From NCBI GenBank assembly GCA_965223435.1, contig CBDCWQ010000023.1:1736001-1800000 (forward strand): a stretch of DNA of 64,000 nucleotides, given 5' to 3'. A program made the position numbers and the translations under genes. A model generated the notes under the pieces. It was not told the origin of the DNA. It saw nothing but the letters and a program-made list of their open reading frames with translations, and made no database searches. Positions 36,414 through 45,212 of the stretch are shown here, in pieces (the first letter of the stretch is position 1; every line of letters starts with the position of its first letter). Origin of the DNA: CBDCWQ01 sp965223435 (GTDB taxonomy: Bacteria > Myxococcota > Kuafuiibacteriia > Kuafuiibacteriales > Kuafuiibacteriaceae).

Positions 36414-38150
36414 ATGGACGCCCCTTGGAGTTTTGGTCCGACTTCGGTCGCTGCATTTATTGCCTTTTTGGGCATTCTCATCTTCGTCCATGAGCTCGGA
36501 CATTTTCTGGCGGCGAAGTATTTCGACATCAAGGTGGTGAAGTTCTCGATAGGTTTTGGCCCACCGATTCTGGCGTTTCGCCGCGGTGAGACCACCTACC
36601 AAATTGCTCTGGTTCCCCTCGGGGGGTTTGTCAAGATGGTAGGCTACAACCCGGGAGACGAAATTGCCCCCGAGGACGAGCTTCGTTCCTTTGGTCGAGC
36701 TCCGCTTTACCAGCGGGCCATCATTGCTTTTGCCGGTCCGTTGTTCAATCTCGGCTTCCCGGTCATTTGTTTTTTTGCGTACAACCTTCTTGGCCCGATG
36801 GTCCTTTCGCCGGTGGTAGGTCAGGTTGAGCTGGGTCAGCCGGCGCAAGCCGCAGGCTTCGAAACCGGCGATAGAATCGTCGAGATCGAAGGCCAGCGTA
36901 CGTGGAGCTTTGACGGAATTCAGCGCTTGATCAGCGCCAGGCCCGGGCTTGCGACTCAGGTTGTGGTTGAGCGTGACGGAAAGCCAGTCGCCCTCGAGGT
37001 GACTCCGCGGTCGGTGCCGAGTCGCAATGCGCTCGGGACTCGATACGACCGGGGCATGATCGGCGTCAGTCCGCGCCGCGCAGGCACCAGTATTGGTGTG
37101 GCTTTTCCGGACAAGAACACCGGTGGATTCAAGACGGGTGATCGCATTCTTTCGGTGGGTGGACAGCCCGCCGCCAACGGTGACGAAGCCGAACGGCTGC
37201 TGCGGGCTCAGGGTGGGGAGCAGGTCCGGGTCATGGTGGCCAGGCCCGTACCGAAGTCAGCGGGGGACTTAATCTATGCGACCGCGGCCCAGGCGGTCGC
37301 GCTCGAGGTTCGGGTGCCGGCGGGGTTTAAGAAAATGGAGGACCTCGGGCTGGCCTCGTCGGATGCCTTCATTCGCTCCCTGATTCCGGGAGGTGCGGCC
37401 GAGCGCGCGGGGCTTCGAGAGGGTGACCAGGTTCTGGCGGTAGGGGGCAAACCCATTCGACTGTTTTACTCTCTTTTGACCGAGGCCAGGGTTGCCAAGG
37501 ACCAGCCGTTCTCTGTGGAGGTCCGAAGGGGCGGTCAGGTGTTGCGCTTCTCGGTTGTGAATGATGCCTCGAGGTGTATTCAGCAAGCCAGCAAGAACCC
37601 CGATGTCTACTACGATGCCGGCTTCGGTCGTGGGCCGCTTCCCAAAGATGCCTGGTGCCAAGCGATGGCGGAGCCCTCCTTTGAGAGGCGCGCACAGCTT
37701 TTGAGCTATTGGCCTTCGGGTGCCCCTCCTGAGGTCGAAAAGGCGAGGCTTGGCCTGGGAGAGTCTTTGGTCACCAGTGTTCGCCAAACGGTGGATGTCA
37801 TTGCGTCTGTGGGGCTGGCCATCGTGAAACTCATGACCCGAGACATTTCACTCGATCATGTGGGGGGTCCGATTCAGATCTTTAAACTTGCAGCCCAGGC
37901 GGCCGAGCTTGGTGTTTTTCGGTATTTGGAGCTGCTCGCCGCGATTTCTGTGAACCTGGGCCTGATCAACTTGCTCCCTATTCCGGTCTTTGATGGGGGG
38001 CACCTGATGTTTTGCGGTATCGAAGCCATCAAGCGAAAACCGATATCTCTTCGGACGCGCAACGCCGCGAGCATTCTAGGGCTGGTTTTGGTTCTGGCGT
38101 TGCTGGCGTTGGCGCTCCGAAACGACATCCTCAGCCTGGGTGTGTTGTAG
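36414..38150 (+). CDS. rseP: Site-2 zinc protease RseP
   Basis: An intramembrane metalloprotease that cleaves anti-sigma factors. HELGH at 26-30 gives the zinc-binding His residues, and the late motif LLPIPVFDGGHL (about 520) gives the third ligand Asp. Three PDZ-like segments are visible between the membrane halves, near 134-200 (QAAGFETGDRIVEIEGQ), 214-290 (GGFKTGDRILSVGGQ) and 319-385 (GGAAERAGLREGDQVLAVGG). The protein has 578 residues against about 450 in E. coli, mainly because of the third PDZ-like segment. It is immediately upstream of tsaB. Confidence 0.94.
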   Translation: MDAPWSFGPTSVAAFIAFLGILIFVHELGHFLAAKYFDIKVVKFSIGFGPPILAFRRGETTYQIALVPLGGFVKMVGYNPGDEIAPEDELRSFGRAPLYQRAIIAFAGPLFNLGFPVICFFAYNLLGPMVLSPVVGQVELGQPAQAAGFETGDRIVEIEGQRTWSFDGIQRLISARPGLATQVVVERDGKPVALEVTPRSVPSRNALGTRYDRGMIGVSPRRAGTSIGVAFPDKNTGGFKTGDRILSVGGQPAANGDEAERLLRAQGGEQVRVMVARPVPKSAGDLIYATAAQAVALEVRVPAGFKKMEDLGLASSDAFIRSLIPGGAAERAGLREGDQVLAVGGKPIRLFYSLLTEARVAKDQPFSVEVRRGGQVLRFSVVNDASRCIQQASKNPDVYYDAGFGRGPLPKDAWCQAMAEPSFERRAQLLSYWPSGAPPEVEKARLGLGESLVTSVRQTVDVIASVGLAIVKLMTRDISLDHVGGPIQIFKLAAQAAELGVFRYLELLAAISVNLGLINLLPIPVFDGGHLMFCGIEAIKRKPISLRTRNAASILGLVLVLALLALALRNDILSLGVL

Positions 38151-38151
38151 G

Positions 38152-38901
38152 ATGTCTTTGAAGTCGGCGGTTGCTGAAGGCGGCGAGGGTCCAGCGGTCG
38201 GCGACGGCGGCCAGTTTCTTTTGGCGCTTGAGACGGCGACGGCGCGGGGGAGCGTCGCATGGTTGAGCTCGGATGCCGAGGTGCTTGCTTTGGTCGAGCT
38301 GCCCGGACAACGGGATCACGGTGCGTGTCTTGCGCCGGCGGTGGCGTCGATGTTGGGGGCAGAGCTCTCGAGGCTTGGCGCCTACGCGGTGGCCATCGGC
38401 CCTGGGTCGTTTACGGGCCTACGAATCGCTCTGTCCTTCGTGAAAGGCGTGGCTGTTTTTCAGCCACGCCCGGTGGTTGCGGTGTCGACCCTGGAGCTTT
38501 TGGCGCACAAAGCGGCGACGAAGGTTGAGGCCAAACGCCCCATTCTTGCGCTGATGGACGCACGGAACGACGAAGTTTATGCCGGCCTTTACCGGTTGTC
38601 AGAAGACCTGGCCGTCCCCGATGTGGAGCCGTCCGGTCTTCCGGAAGGGTTGTATACGTCCGAAGCGTTGCGATCGCGGCTCCGGACTTGCGGGCCGTTG
38701 ACGGTTGCGCTCGAGGACCCGGCATGGTTACCGGGGCAAGGTGCCGAGCGGGTGGTGGTGACGCCGGATGCGGCCACCCTTGGACGGCTTGCCGTGGCTC
38801 GCTGGCGGGCCGGCCGGGTGACCGATGTCCCATCCTTGGAGCCGCGGTACCTTCAGGCCTCAGCGGCAGAGCGGAAACGCGACGCGAACGCCCTCCGATA
38901 G
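38152..38901 (+). CDS. tsaB: tRNA threonylcarbamoyladenosine biosynthesis protein TsaB
   Basis: TsaB is the partner of TsaD in making t6A37 on ANN-reading tRNAs. The 249-residue protein has FLLALETATARGSVAWL, GPGSFTGLRIALSFVKG and a VAVSTLELLAHKAA block. The ATG at 38152 lies two bases after the rseP stop. Its C-terminal half is the less conserved regulatory half of the ASKHA fold. A tsaD gene is not in the window. Confidence 0.92.
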   Translation: MSLKSAVAEGGEGPAVGDGGQFLLALETATARGSVAWLSSDAEVLALVELPGQRDHGACLAPAVASMLGAELSRLGAYAVAIGPGSFTGLRIALSFVKGVAVFQPRPVVAVSTLELLAHKAATKVEAKRPILALMDARNDEVYAGLYRLSEDLAVPDVEPSGLPEGLYTSEALRSRLRTCGPLTVALEDPAWLPGQGAERVVVTPDAATLGRLAVARWRAGRVTDVPSLEPRYLQASAAERKRDANALR

Positions 38902-39179
38902 CGGCGCCGCAGGGGAACACGCAAATTTGACCCATTTTTGCTCAGTCTTTGAAGCGCTTGAGGTTCGTCCTCCAGCCCGGCGAAGCCCCCGATGGGTAGG
39001 TGGGGGTGGGGCGATTGACTCTTTGGCGCCACGATTCTACTTTGGTAGGTGGCAGGTGATCATGAGCCTACGATTCGCAACCTCTCCAAAGTTACAACGG
39101 GATCACCGGCCAGGGCTCGAGTGGGTTGGGCCTTGGGGAGGGCGAGGTGGGCCTAAGCCATAATTAGGGGTTTACGCCT
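38902..39179. other. 278-bp gap before the DUF465 gene
   Basis: No gene is seen. A CCTAA-TTAGG inverted repeat (39152-39168) and CATAAT at 39159-39164 may belong to the promoter of the next gene, but no good -35 pairs with it. Confidence 0.35.
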
Positions 39180-39413
39180 ATGGAAGCCAGCAGCTCTGCT
39201 GTCCACACTGACCACCACCCGGGTGCGGTCGCCGATGCCGAGGTCGATCGCCTAAAGAAAGAACATACTGAACTCAAGGCTCGCCTCTGCGAGCTCAACG
39301 ATCGACTCTATCTCAGCCCAAGAGAAGAGGTCGAACGAAAGACACTCCAAAAGCTCAAATTGGCCAAAAAGGATAGGCTCGCAATGCTGGTGGGCCAGTC
39401 CGGCTCAAGCTGA
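39180..39413 (+). CDS. DUF465/YdcH-like small coiled-coil protein
   Basis: A 77-residue helical protein whose core VDRLKKEHTELKARLCEL and DRLYLSPREEVERKTLQKLKLAKKDRL matches the DUF465 (YdcH/SlyX-like) family. AGGGG at 39166-39170 precedes the ATG. Its function is unknown; relatives are often expressed at stationary phase. It stands alone on its strand between tsaB and the ASADH-like gene. Confidence 0.85.
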   Translation: MEASSSAVHTDHHPGAVADAEVDRLKKEHTELKARLCELNDRLYLSPREEVERKTLQKLKLAKKDRLAMLVGQSGSS

Positions 39414-39543
39414 CAGGGCGCGCCGAAATATCGGTATTCCTTGCCGAGAGCCCTCCTCGCGCGTTCGCCACAAACCGCTTGGCATCGGACCACCGCCATG
39501 ATTCGTTGGCGTGTTTGGCGGGCGCGCCAACGGTGGCAGTGCG

Positions 39544-40500
39544 ATGTCCAGACGTCTTCTTATTCTCGGTGCCCATAGCGCCGTCGCGAAAAACCTGGTC
39601 GAATGCCTCGAAGAGCGGGGCCTGGAGGCAGAAATCATTCGGGCCACCACCACGGAGTGGATCGGTCCCGAGTTGGTGCTGGTCGACGAAGCGATGCTCA
39701 GTGCTGCCGATCTGGTGGTTGCGGGTGCCGGGGGCGAGGTGTTTTTGCGTTTGGCCGAGGCCGCAGCCGAACGCCAAAAACCGGTGCTTGACGTCGCAGG
39801 GCTCGGCTCGGCTCGGGGTGAAGCCTTGTGGCCGATGCTCGATCGGGCGGAAGATCGCTTGGCTCCGGGGGGCGTCTACCAGATCGCCACGGGTCTGGCT
39901 TCCTCCATCGGATCGGTTTTGGTGAGCATGGCGCCGCTGTGCCCCGAGCACGTTTTTGTGTCGACCTACGAATCTGCGGCTTGCCTTGATCAACCGGGCA
40001 TGGACAGTCTCTTGGACGAGACGCGTGCGGTTTTTACGATGCAGGAGCCCGGTACTTCTTTGTTTCCGGACACGTTGGCTTTCAACGTCGTGCCACGGGC
40101 GCCAGAGTCTTTATCGCGGGTGCCGGGGTGGTCGTCTCGCCTTGCGGAGGATCTCAAGGCGGCCTACGCAAACTTCGGGAGGGCCGAGGGTTCATTGTCG
40201 GTCATGACCCAACGCGCCTGGGTGCCGAGCCTGACCGCCGAGGCCGCAGCTGTCCATTTATGCTTTCGGTCCGAGGTCCCGAGGGATCGGGTCGAGGCCT
40301 GTCTTCGAGGGGCGCGCGGCGTCCATTACCGACCAGAGTCCCTGGTGAGCGCGCAAGCGGCGGTGGGCCGAGATGACGCGCTTGCGGGGCATCTCGAAGT
40401 GGAGGGGACCCGTGCGACGCTGTGGATTGCGGCCGATCGGTTGCGACGAGGGAGCGCGAGCCTGGCCGCGCTGGCGGTCGAGCGGTTTGTTTCAGTATAA
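39544..40500 (+). CDS. Aspartate-semialdehyde-dehydrogenase-like protein lacking the catalytic Cys
   Basis: A 318-residue protein with the ASADH fold: RRLLILGAHSAVAKNLVEC at the N-terminus, VFVSTYESA (compare VSTYQAV), and LFPDTLAFNVVP. In active ASADH a GN-x-N-C motif supplies the nucleophile; here the equivalent stretch is YQIATGLASSIGSVLVS, with no Cys. It therefore resembles the inactive Usg paralogue of E. coli rather than Asd. It precedes the CFI-box protein by 142 bp. A regulatory or structural role is inferred. Confidence 0.8.
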   Translation: MSRRLLILGAHSAVAKNLVECLEERGLEAEIIRATTTEWIGPELVLVDEAMLSAADLVVAGAGGEVFLRLAEAAAERQKPVLDVAGLGSARGEALWPMLDRAEDRLAPGGVYQIATGLASSIGSVLVSMAPLCPEHVFVSTYESAACLDQPGMDSLLDETRAVFTMQEPGTSLFPDTLAFNVVPRAPESLSRVPGWSSRLAEDLKAAYANFGRAEGSLSVMTQRAWVPSLTAEAAAVHLCFRSEVPRDRVEACLRGARGVHYRPESLVSAQAAVGRDDALAGHLEVEGTRATLWIAADRLRRGSASLAALAVERFVSV

Positions 40501-40642
40501 ACCCTCCTTTTGGTTGATTGCGGGTTGCCATTCTGTCAGTCACAAAGCGGTCTTGGCCACATTGGCAAAAGACGGTCGCCGTTCGAGTTCGTTCACCAAG
40601 CCCACGGGTCGTGGTACGGAGTTTGCGTTCCGGAGTTCTACT

Positions 40643-42595
40643 TTGCGTCGAAAGTTTACGTGTCTCCTCGTTGTATCTAGCTTCGCGCCTGGTCTGTCGG
40701 TTTTCGCCCAGATCGAGGTGCAGCCTAACCTGGTGCTGGATGGGCCCACCCCGCCGCCGGCGCGTAACTGCATCAACAGCGCGGATATTGCCGACTCTCG
40801 GGTCGACGGCGAGCCCCGGTTACGATTCGATTGGACCGCGTCGTTTACCGGAAACCAAAACTTTGAGTTCGAGGTCACCTACGACCGCCTCTCGACGCAG
40901 AGCATTCCGGCGACCCGGGTGCTGCTCGAAAACGAAGCGGCCGGCGACGAGTTTGGGAGCGACGTACGAAACGGTGTTCGACAGAGCATCTGGATGAGAC
41001 CTCACGAATTGGCCCACGATCCCATTTCGTCCTCGGGCGTGATCCAGCGTGATTTTGACGACGGAGCCCGAAGCATCATTCTTCGCGTAGGCCCGAGTAC
41101 CTTCGATGAGGATCAGACCGCTTCAAACAGCTGGGAGGTTCGGATTGATACCATCGCCCCCGAGCCCCCAATCCTGACTTCGGTGGAGGGTGGGGAGAAT
41201 CGTTTGGAGGTCAATTGGACGGCGCCCACCGAAAGGGTGGACGATGTCCACGCCTACGAGGTGGTCTGGTGCGCCAACGCGGGCACCAGCACGTTGAGCC
41301 AGGGAATGCAGGGTGAATTGACGGAGCTCCCTTGTGAGGAGAGCGAGCAACGGACGAAGCAGGTCGGCGACGAGCAAACCTCAGCGTCTGTAGAAGGGGG
41401 GCTTACGAAGGGGGTTCCGGCCGCGGTGGCGGTGCGCAGTGTGGACCTTTGTGAAAACAAGGGGGCCATCGGTCGCGTGATGTTGGCTACGCCCCTGGAT
41501 GTGATTGACTTTTATGAGCTCTATCAAAGGGCTGGTGGTCAAGAAGACGCTGGGTTTTGTTTTATTGCCACCGCCGCCTATGGGTCCTATGCGCACCCCA
41601 CCGTTCGGGTGTTTCGTGCGTTTCGCGACCGGGTGTTGATGCCTACGCCGCTCGGACGCATGCTCGTGGGTCTGTACTACGCCTATTCTCCTCCATTTGC
41701 GGCGCGGGTGAAGCACGACGCGGGCTTGGCCGCGTGGACTCGATTGGGTCTCATTCCCGTCGCGGCCGGGGCCCTTTTGGTCCTCGGGTTTCCGTTGGTT
41801 GCGCTCCTCACCTTGTTTTTTGGCTTGTTCGGCCGAGCGAAGTCCTGGCGGCGGCTCGTGCCGTCGCTCTTGGTCCTCGGCGTGATGGGGCTTCCGGGGG
41901 CCTCGGAGGCGGCACCGCGACCGAAGTCCAAACATGGCATTGGCCTTGGCTTTGAGCTCAAAGGGGGGCCGTACGGGCCTGAGCTTCAAAAAGAAAGACT
42001 GGGCGAGGTTCGGCCTTTCGAAGCTGTTTTTCAGGATACGGGTCCTAATCCGCTCTACACTCTGGCGCTCGACTTTCAGTTGGTTCGAAGTTTCGGCACC
42101 TTTGGGGTGGGCGGATCTTTTGGTTTCATGCAGTTCGTCGGACGATCCTTGGTGCCCGATCAGACCAATCCGGAAAAAAATACCGACTTGGCGCGCTCCC
42201 GGGACACGACAGTCTTCAACATTTTGCCTCTGAATTTTGTGGCCTTTTACCGATTTGATTGGCTTGTGGACCATACGCCGGTCCCATTTGTGCCTTATGT
42301 CCGGGGTGGGCTGGCCTACCACATATGGTGGGCCACGACCGGAACCGGGAAATTCTCGCGTGTGGACGGGACCAAGGCCCGCGGAGGCAAATGGGGTTGG
42401 ACCGGGACCGTGGGCCTTTCGTTTTATCTCAATGCCATCGAGCCGCGGGCGGCGGCCAACCTGTTTGAGGCGACAGGGATTCGTGGCACCTATATCTTTG
42501 GCGAGTATCAGACGTCCAAAGTCGACGACTTTGGCGGCCAGGGTTTTGATCTTTCCGACTCCACTTGGAACATCGGCTTGTATCTTGAGATGTGA
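40643..42595 (+). CDS. Exported FnIII/CFI-box protein fused to an outer-membrane barrel
   Basis: A 650-residue protein starting at TTG 40643 with CGGAG at 40631-40635. A signal peptide (RRKFTCLLVVSSFAPGLSV) is followed by a fibronectin-III-like segment (PPILTSVEGGENRLEVNWTAP). Near residue 306 comes the CFI-box CFIATAAYGSYAHP, a motif that usually marks the C-terminal sorting tail of exported proteins. Two hydrophobic segments follow, then a second signal-like segment (about 403-427, LLVLGVMGLPGASEA) and a beta-barrel-like domain of about 220 residues ending in GLYLEM. It reads as two exported proteins joined in frame. Confidence 0.75.
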   Translation: MRRKFTCLLVVSSFAPGLSVFAQIEVQPNLVLDGPTPPPARNCINSADIADSRVDGEPRLRFDWTASFTGNQNFEFEVTYDRLSTQSIPATRVLLENEAAGDEFGSDVRNGVRQSIWMRPHELAHDPISSSGVIQRDFDDGARSIILRVGPSTFDEDQTASNSWEVRIDTIAPEPPILTSVEGGENRLEVNWTAPTERVDDVHAYEVVWCANAGTSTLSQGMQGELTELPCEESEQRTKQVGDEQTSASVEGGLTKGVPAAVAVRSVDLCENKGAIGRVMLATPLDVIDFYELYQRAGGQEDAGFCFIATAAYGSYAHPTVRVFRAFRDRVLMPTPLGRMLVGLYYAYSPPFAARVKHDAGLAAWTRLGLIPVAAGALLVLGFPLVALLTLFFGLFGRAKSWRRLVPSLLVLGVMGLPGASEAAPRPKSKHGIGLGFELKGGPYGPELQKERLGEVRPFEAVFQDTGPNPLYTLALDFQLVRSFGTFGVGGSFGFMQFVGRSLVPDQTNPEKNTDLARSRDTTVFNILPLNFVAFYRFDWLVDHTPVPFVPYVRGGLAYHIWWATTGTGKFSRVDGTKARGGKWGWTGTVGLSFYLNAIEPRAAANLFEATGIRGTYIFGEYQTSKVDDFGGQGFDLSDSTWNIGLYLEM

Positions 42596-43420
42596 GTGCG
42601 CACCATTCGTTTGACGCTTGAGTACGATGGCACGCCGTTTCACGGTTGGCAGTCCCAGCGAAATCGTTCCGACTGTATGACGGTCCAAGGCGCCCTGGAG
42701 GCTGCCATCTTCAAGCTGACCGGCGTTCGCTCCGAGGTCCGCGGCGCGAGCCGTACCGACGCCGGCGTGCACGCACGGGGTCAGGTGGCCGCCTTTGACA
42801 CCGGTCGCACCGAGATTCCGCTGACGGGGTTTGAGCGGGGGCTCACGCGGTACTTGCCCCCTGAAATTGTGGTGCGGCGCGCCCAATGGGTGGAGCCGGG
42901 CTGGAATCCTCGGCGCTCGGCTCGGGGCAAGCGTTATCGCTACACGTATTGGCTTGGGTCGTCGCCCCCGGCGCTGGACCGGCACCGGGCATGGTTCGTC
43001 AAGAGTGCGCTTTCGGTGGATACGATGCGCGAGGGCGCAAAATGTCTCCTCGGAACGCATGATTTTGGTGCATTCCGAAGCTCCGGATGCTCGGCCAAAC
43101 ACGCGGTGAGGACGCTGTATGGGGTGGCGCTTCATGTCGATGGGGCGGAACGGCTGGTTCTCGAGGTCTTAGGCAATGCTTTTGTCCGGAACATGGTTCG
43201 AATCATGGCTGGGAATCTTTATGAGGTGGGGCGCGGTCGTTTTTCCGTGTCGGATTTGCGTGCGATTTTGCGGAGCCGGGATCGCACCCAGGGGGGCGTG
43301 ACGGCCCCCGCGCACGGTTTGTGTCTGGAAGAGATCATCTATGATGATCGGTTACCTCCGCGGCCCAAAGAGAATGTGGATCTGGTGGGGCGTCGGTCCT
43401 CCGCTGGCTCGCCCGAGTGA
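42596..43420 (+). CDS. truA: tRNA pseudouridine(38-40) synthase TruA
   Basis: TruA modifies U38-40 in the anticodon arm. The 274-residue protein starts at GTG 42596 directly after the previous stop. LTLEYDGTPFHGWQSQ and GASRTDAGVHARGQVAAF (catalytic Asp55) are present, and the C-terminal FVRNMVRIMAGNLYEVG completes the family signature. Its C-terminal tail after VTAPAHGLCLEEI extends past the usual end. Confidence 0.95.
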   Translation: MRTIRLTLEYDGTPFHGWQSQRNRSDCMTVQGALEAAIFKLTGVRSEVRGASRTDAGVHARGQVAAFDTGRTEIPLTGFERGLTRYLPPEIVVRRAQWVEPGWNPRRSARGKRYRYTYWLGSSPPALDRHRAWFVKSALSVDTMREGAKCLLGTHDFGAFRSSGCSAKHAVRTLYGVALHVDGAERLVLEVLGNAFVRNMVRIMAGNLYEVGRGRFSVSDLRAILRSRDRTQGGVTAPAHGLCLEEIIYDDRLPPRPKENVDLVGRRSSAGSPE

Positions 43421-43451
43421 TTCGGCTCTAAAGGCAGCAAGGGTTCAAGGT

Positions 43452-44177
43452 TTGACGAAGACTTCGTTTTGGCATCAACCGTGGGTCCTCGCCCCTTGTT
43501 TTGCTGCCTTGACCTTGTTTTGGTCGCTGGTTGCGCTGTTTTGCTTGCCGTTTTCACGGGGCCGTGGGGTGGGCTGGATTGGTCGTCGCTGGGGCAAAGG
43601 GGTGCTCCAGATCTGTGGGGTGTCGGTGCAGGTGGACGGCGCGCTTCAGGGGTCGGGGCCGCGCTTGGTGATGGCCAACCACGCCAGTCACTTCGACGTT
43701 CCGGTGCTCTACGGATGTTTGCCGGTTGACATGAAGGCCGTGGCCAAACGCGAGCTGGGATTTATTCCCCTGTTCGGTTGGGTTTTGGCGCTTGGCGCCG
43801 CGGTGATGATCGACCGCAAAGATCGGGAAAAGGCGGTAGCTGCATTGGCTCGGGCCCAGAAAAACGCGGAAAGTGGGGTCTCCTTGTTGCTGTTTCCTGA
43901 GGGTACGCGGTCGAAGACTGGAACGCTCGGACCTTTCAAAAAGGGTCCGTTTCATCTCGCGGCGCACGCGGGCACGCCCATCGTTCCGGTCGGCTTGTCG
44001 GGAACGCAGCGGATCCTCAAGCCCGGTGATTGGCGTATCCGCCCCGGTGGGGTGCGTCTTTGTGTGGGGGCACCGATTGATCCAGCCGCGTTTTCTCATG
44101 ATGACGCGGGTCGAGCGCAGCTTTCGGAGGCGGTTCACCAGGCGATCGAGGCGTTGTCCACCAGACCCGGTGCGTAA
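43452..44177 (+). CDS. 1-acylglycerol-3-phosphate O-acyltransferase-like protein (PlsC family)
   Basis: A membrane-bound acyltransferase of 241 residues starting at TTG 43452, with AAGGG at 43439-43443. The N-terminal helix is CFAALTLFWSLVALFCLPF. Acyltransferase motifs are NHASHFDVPVL (NHxxxxD catalytic pair) and LFPEGTRSKTG, followed by PIVPVGLSG. It most likely makes phosphatidate from lysophosphatidate. It lies 31 bp downstream of truA. Confidence 0.9.
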   Translation: MTKTSFWHQPWVLAPCFAALTLFWSLVALFCLPFSRGRGVGWIGRRWGKGVLQICGVSVQVDGALQGSGPRLVMANHASHFDVPVLYGCLPVDMKAVAKRELGFIPLFGWVLALGAAVMIDRKDREKAVAALARAQKNAESGVSLLLFPEGTRSKTGTLGPFKKGPFHLAAHAGTPIVPVGLSGTQRILKPGDWRIRPGGVRLCVGAPIDPAAFSHDDAGRAQLSEAVHQAIEALSTRPGA

Positions 44178-44257
44178 ACCGCGGGGTAATTCCGACGGGC
44201 TGATTCCCTGATGTTCAGTAGCGGTCGTTTTCTCAGGACCGGGGTTGAGGTCTGTGC

Positions 44258-44286
44258 TTGACAGTCTGAGGCGCCCTACTTACAAG
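44258..44286 (+). promoter_or_regulatory. Sigma-70-type promoter of rplM-rpsI
   Basis: TTGACA at 44258-44263 and TACAAG at 44281-44286 are separated by exactly 17 bp. The -35 is perfect and the -10 matches at four of six positions. Transcription would begin near 44293, only a few bases before the annotated rplM ATG at 44297, which would leave almost no leader. Confidence 0.65.
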
Positions 44287-44296
44287 CCACGTTTCC

Positions 44297-44800
44297 ATGG
44301 CAAAGGTGAGCGCAAAGGCTCGGACCTCAGGGCCGCCGGCTCTGTGTAACGTTCGGCCAACCAAACACTACGGGGCCGACACCCTGGTTCGCAAGTGGCT
44401 CTTGATCGATGCCAAGGACCAATCGGTGGGGCGACTGGCCACACGCATCGCCAGCATTCTTCGAGGCAAGCACAAACCGACGTATACCCCCCACGCCGAT
44501 GTTGGGGACTTCGTGGTGGTGATCAACGCCCAAGATGTCCAGTTTCGGGGCAACGCCAAGGCCGACAAGAAGGTGTATTACAAACACACCGGCTGGATGG
44601 GCCACCTGAAAGAACGCACCGCAACCGAGATGCTGGCTCGAAAGCCAGAAAAAGTGATCGCACTCGCGGTCAAAGGCATGATTCCGCGCGGGGCCCTAGG
44701 CAACAGCATGCTCAAAAAGCTCAAAGTGTACGCGGGTCCAGAACATCCACACAAAGCGCAGCGCCCGGAGCAGGTCTCCGCTTCTTCACCAAAAGGGTAG
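44297..44800 (+). CDS. rplM: 50S ribosomal protein L13
   Basis: L13 blocks are clear: WLLIDAKDQSVGRLATRIASILRGKHKPTYTP, YYKHTGWMGHLKERTA and ALAVKGMIPRGALG. The protein has 167 residues against about 142-147 in most bacteria, with about 18 extra at the N-terminus before WLLIDA. The start is the first ATG after a strong promoter. Six bases separate it from rpsI. Confidence 0.96.
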   Translation: MAKVSAKARTSGPPALCNVRPTKHYGADTLVRKWLLIDAKDQSVGRLATRIASILRGKHKPTYTPHADVGDFVVVINAQDVQFRGNAKADKKVYYKHTGWMGHLKERTATEMLARKPEKVIALAVKGMIPRGALGNSMLKKLKVYAGPEHPHKAQRPEQVSASSPKG

Positions 44801-44806
44801 GAACGA

Positions 44807-45199
44807 ATGGCTGACAAGCAGCAATACGCAGGCGGAAAACGCAAAGAAGCCCGGGCTCGAGTATGGCTGAAGCCCGGGTCCGGGAAGATCGTGGTCAACA
44901 AGCGGACTCTTGATCGGTATTTTCCGCGCGAGACTCTCAAGATGATCCTCCAGCAGCCCTTTGAGGTGACCGAGACCCAGGGCAAGTGGGATGTGACGAT
45001 CAACGTCACCGGCGGAGGGCTTTCGGGCCAGGCCGGTGCCATTCGGCACGGCATTGCGCGCGCGCTGTCCGCGGTGGATCCGGTTCACCGGCCTCCCCTG
45101 AAGAAAGCCGGGTTTCTTACACGAGACTCGAGACAGGTGGAGCGCAAGAAGTACGGCCAACCTGGCGCCCGCAAACGGTTCCAGTTCTCAAAACGCTAA
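44807..45199 (+). CDS. rpsI: 30S ribosomal protein S9
   Basis: S9 of 130 residues ending in the diagnostic basic tail KKYGQPGARKRFQFSKR, with INVTGGGLSGQAGAIRHGIARAL in the core. It starts 6 bases after rplM with TAGGAA ahead of the ATG, forming the universal L13-S9 pair. Confidence 0.97.
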   Translation: MADKQQYAGGKRKEARARVWLKPGSGKIVVNKRTLDRYFPRETLKMILQQPFEVTETQGKWDVTINVTGGGLSGQAGAIRHGIARALSAVDPVHRPPLKKAGFLTRDSRQVERKKYGQPGARKRFQFSKR

Positions 45200-45212
45200 G
45201 AACCTACGTTCG

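Noticed and set aside
39544..40500. Annotation as active aspartate-semialdehyde dehydrogenase (asd)
   Set aside because: The catalytic cysteine motif is absent at the expected place, so I do not assign the enzyme name.
41381..43135. A 584-codon open frame on the minus strand
   Set aside because: It lies opposite the CFI-box/barrel gene and truA, which have clear homology. Its translation is rich in Arg, Pro and His without domain motifs, as expected for an antisense shadow in G+C-rich DNA.
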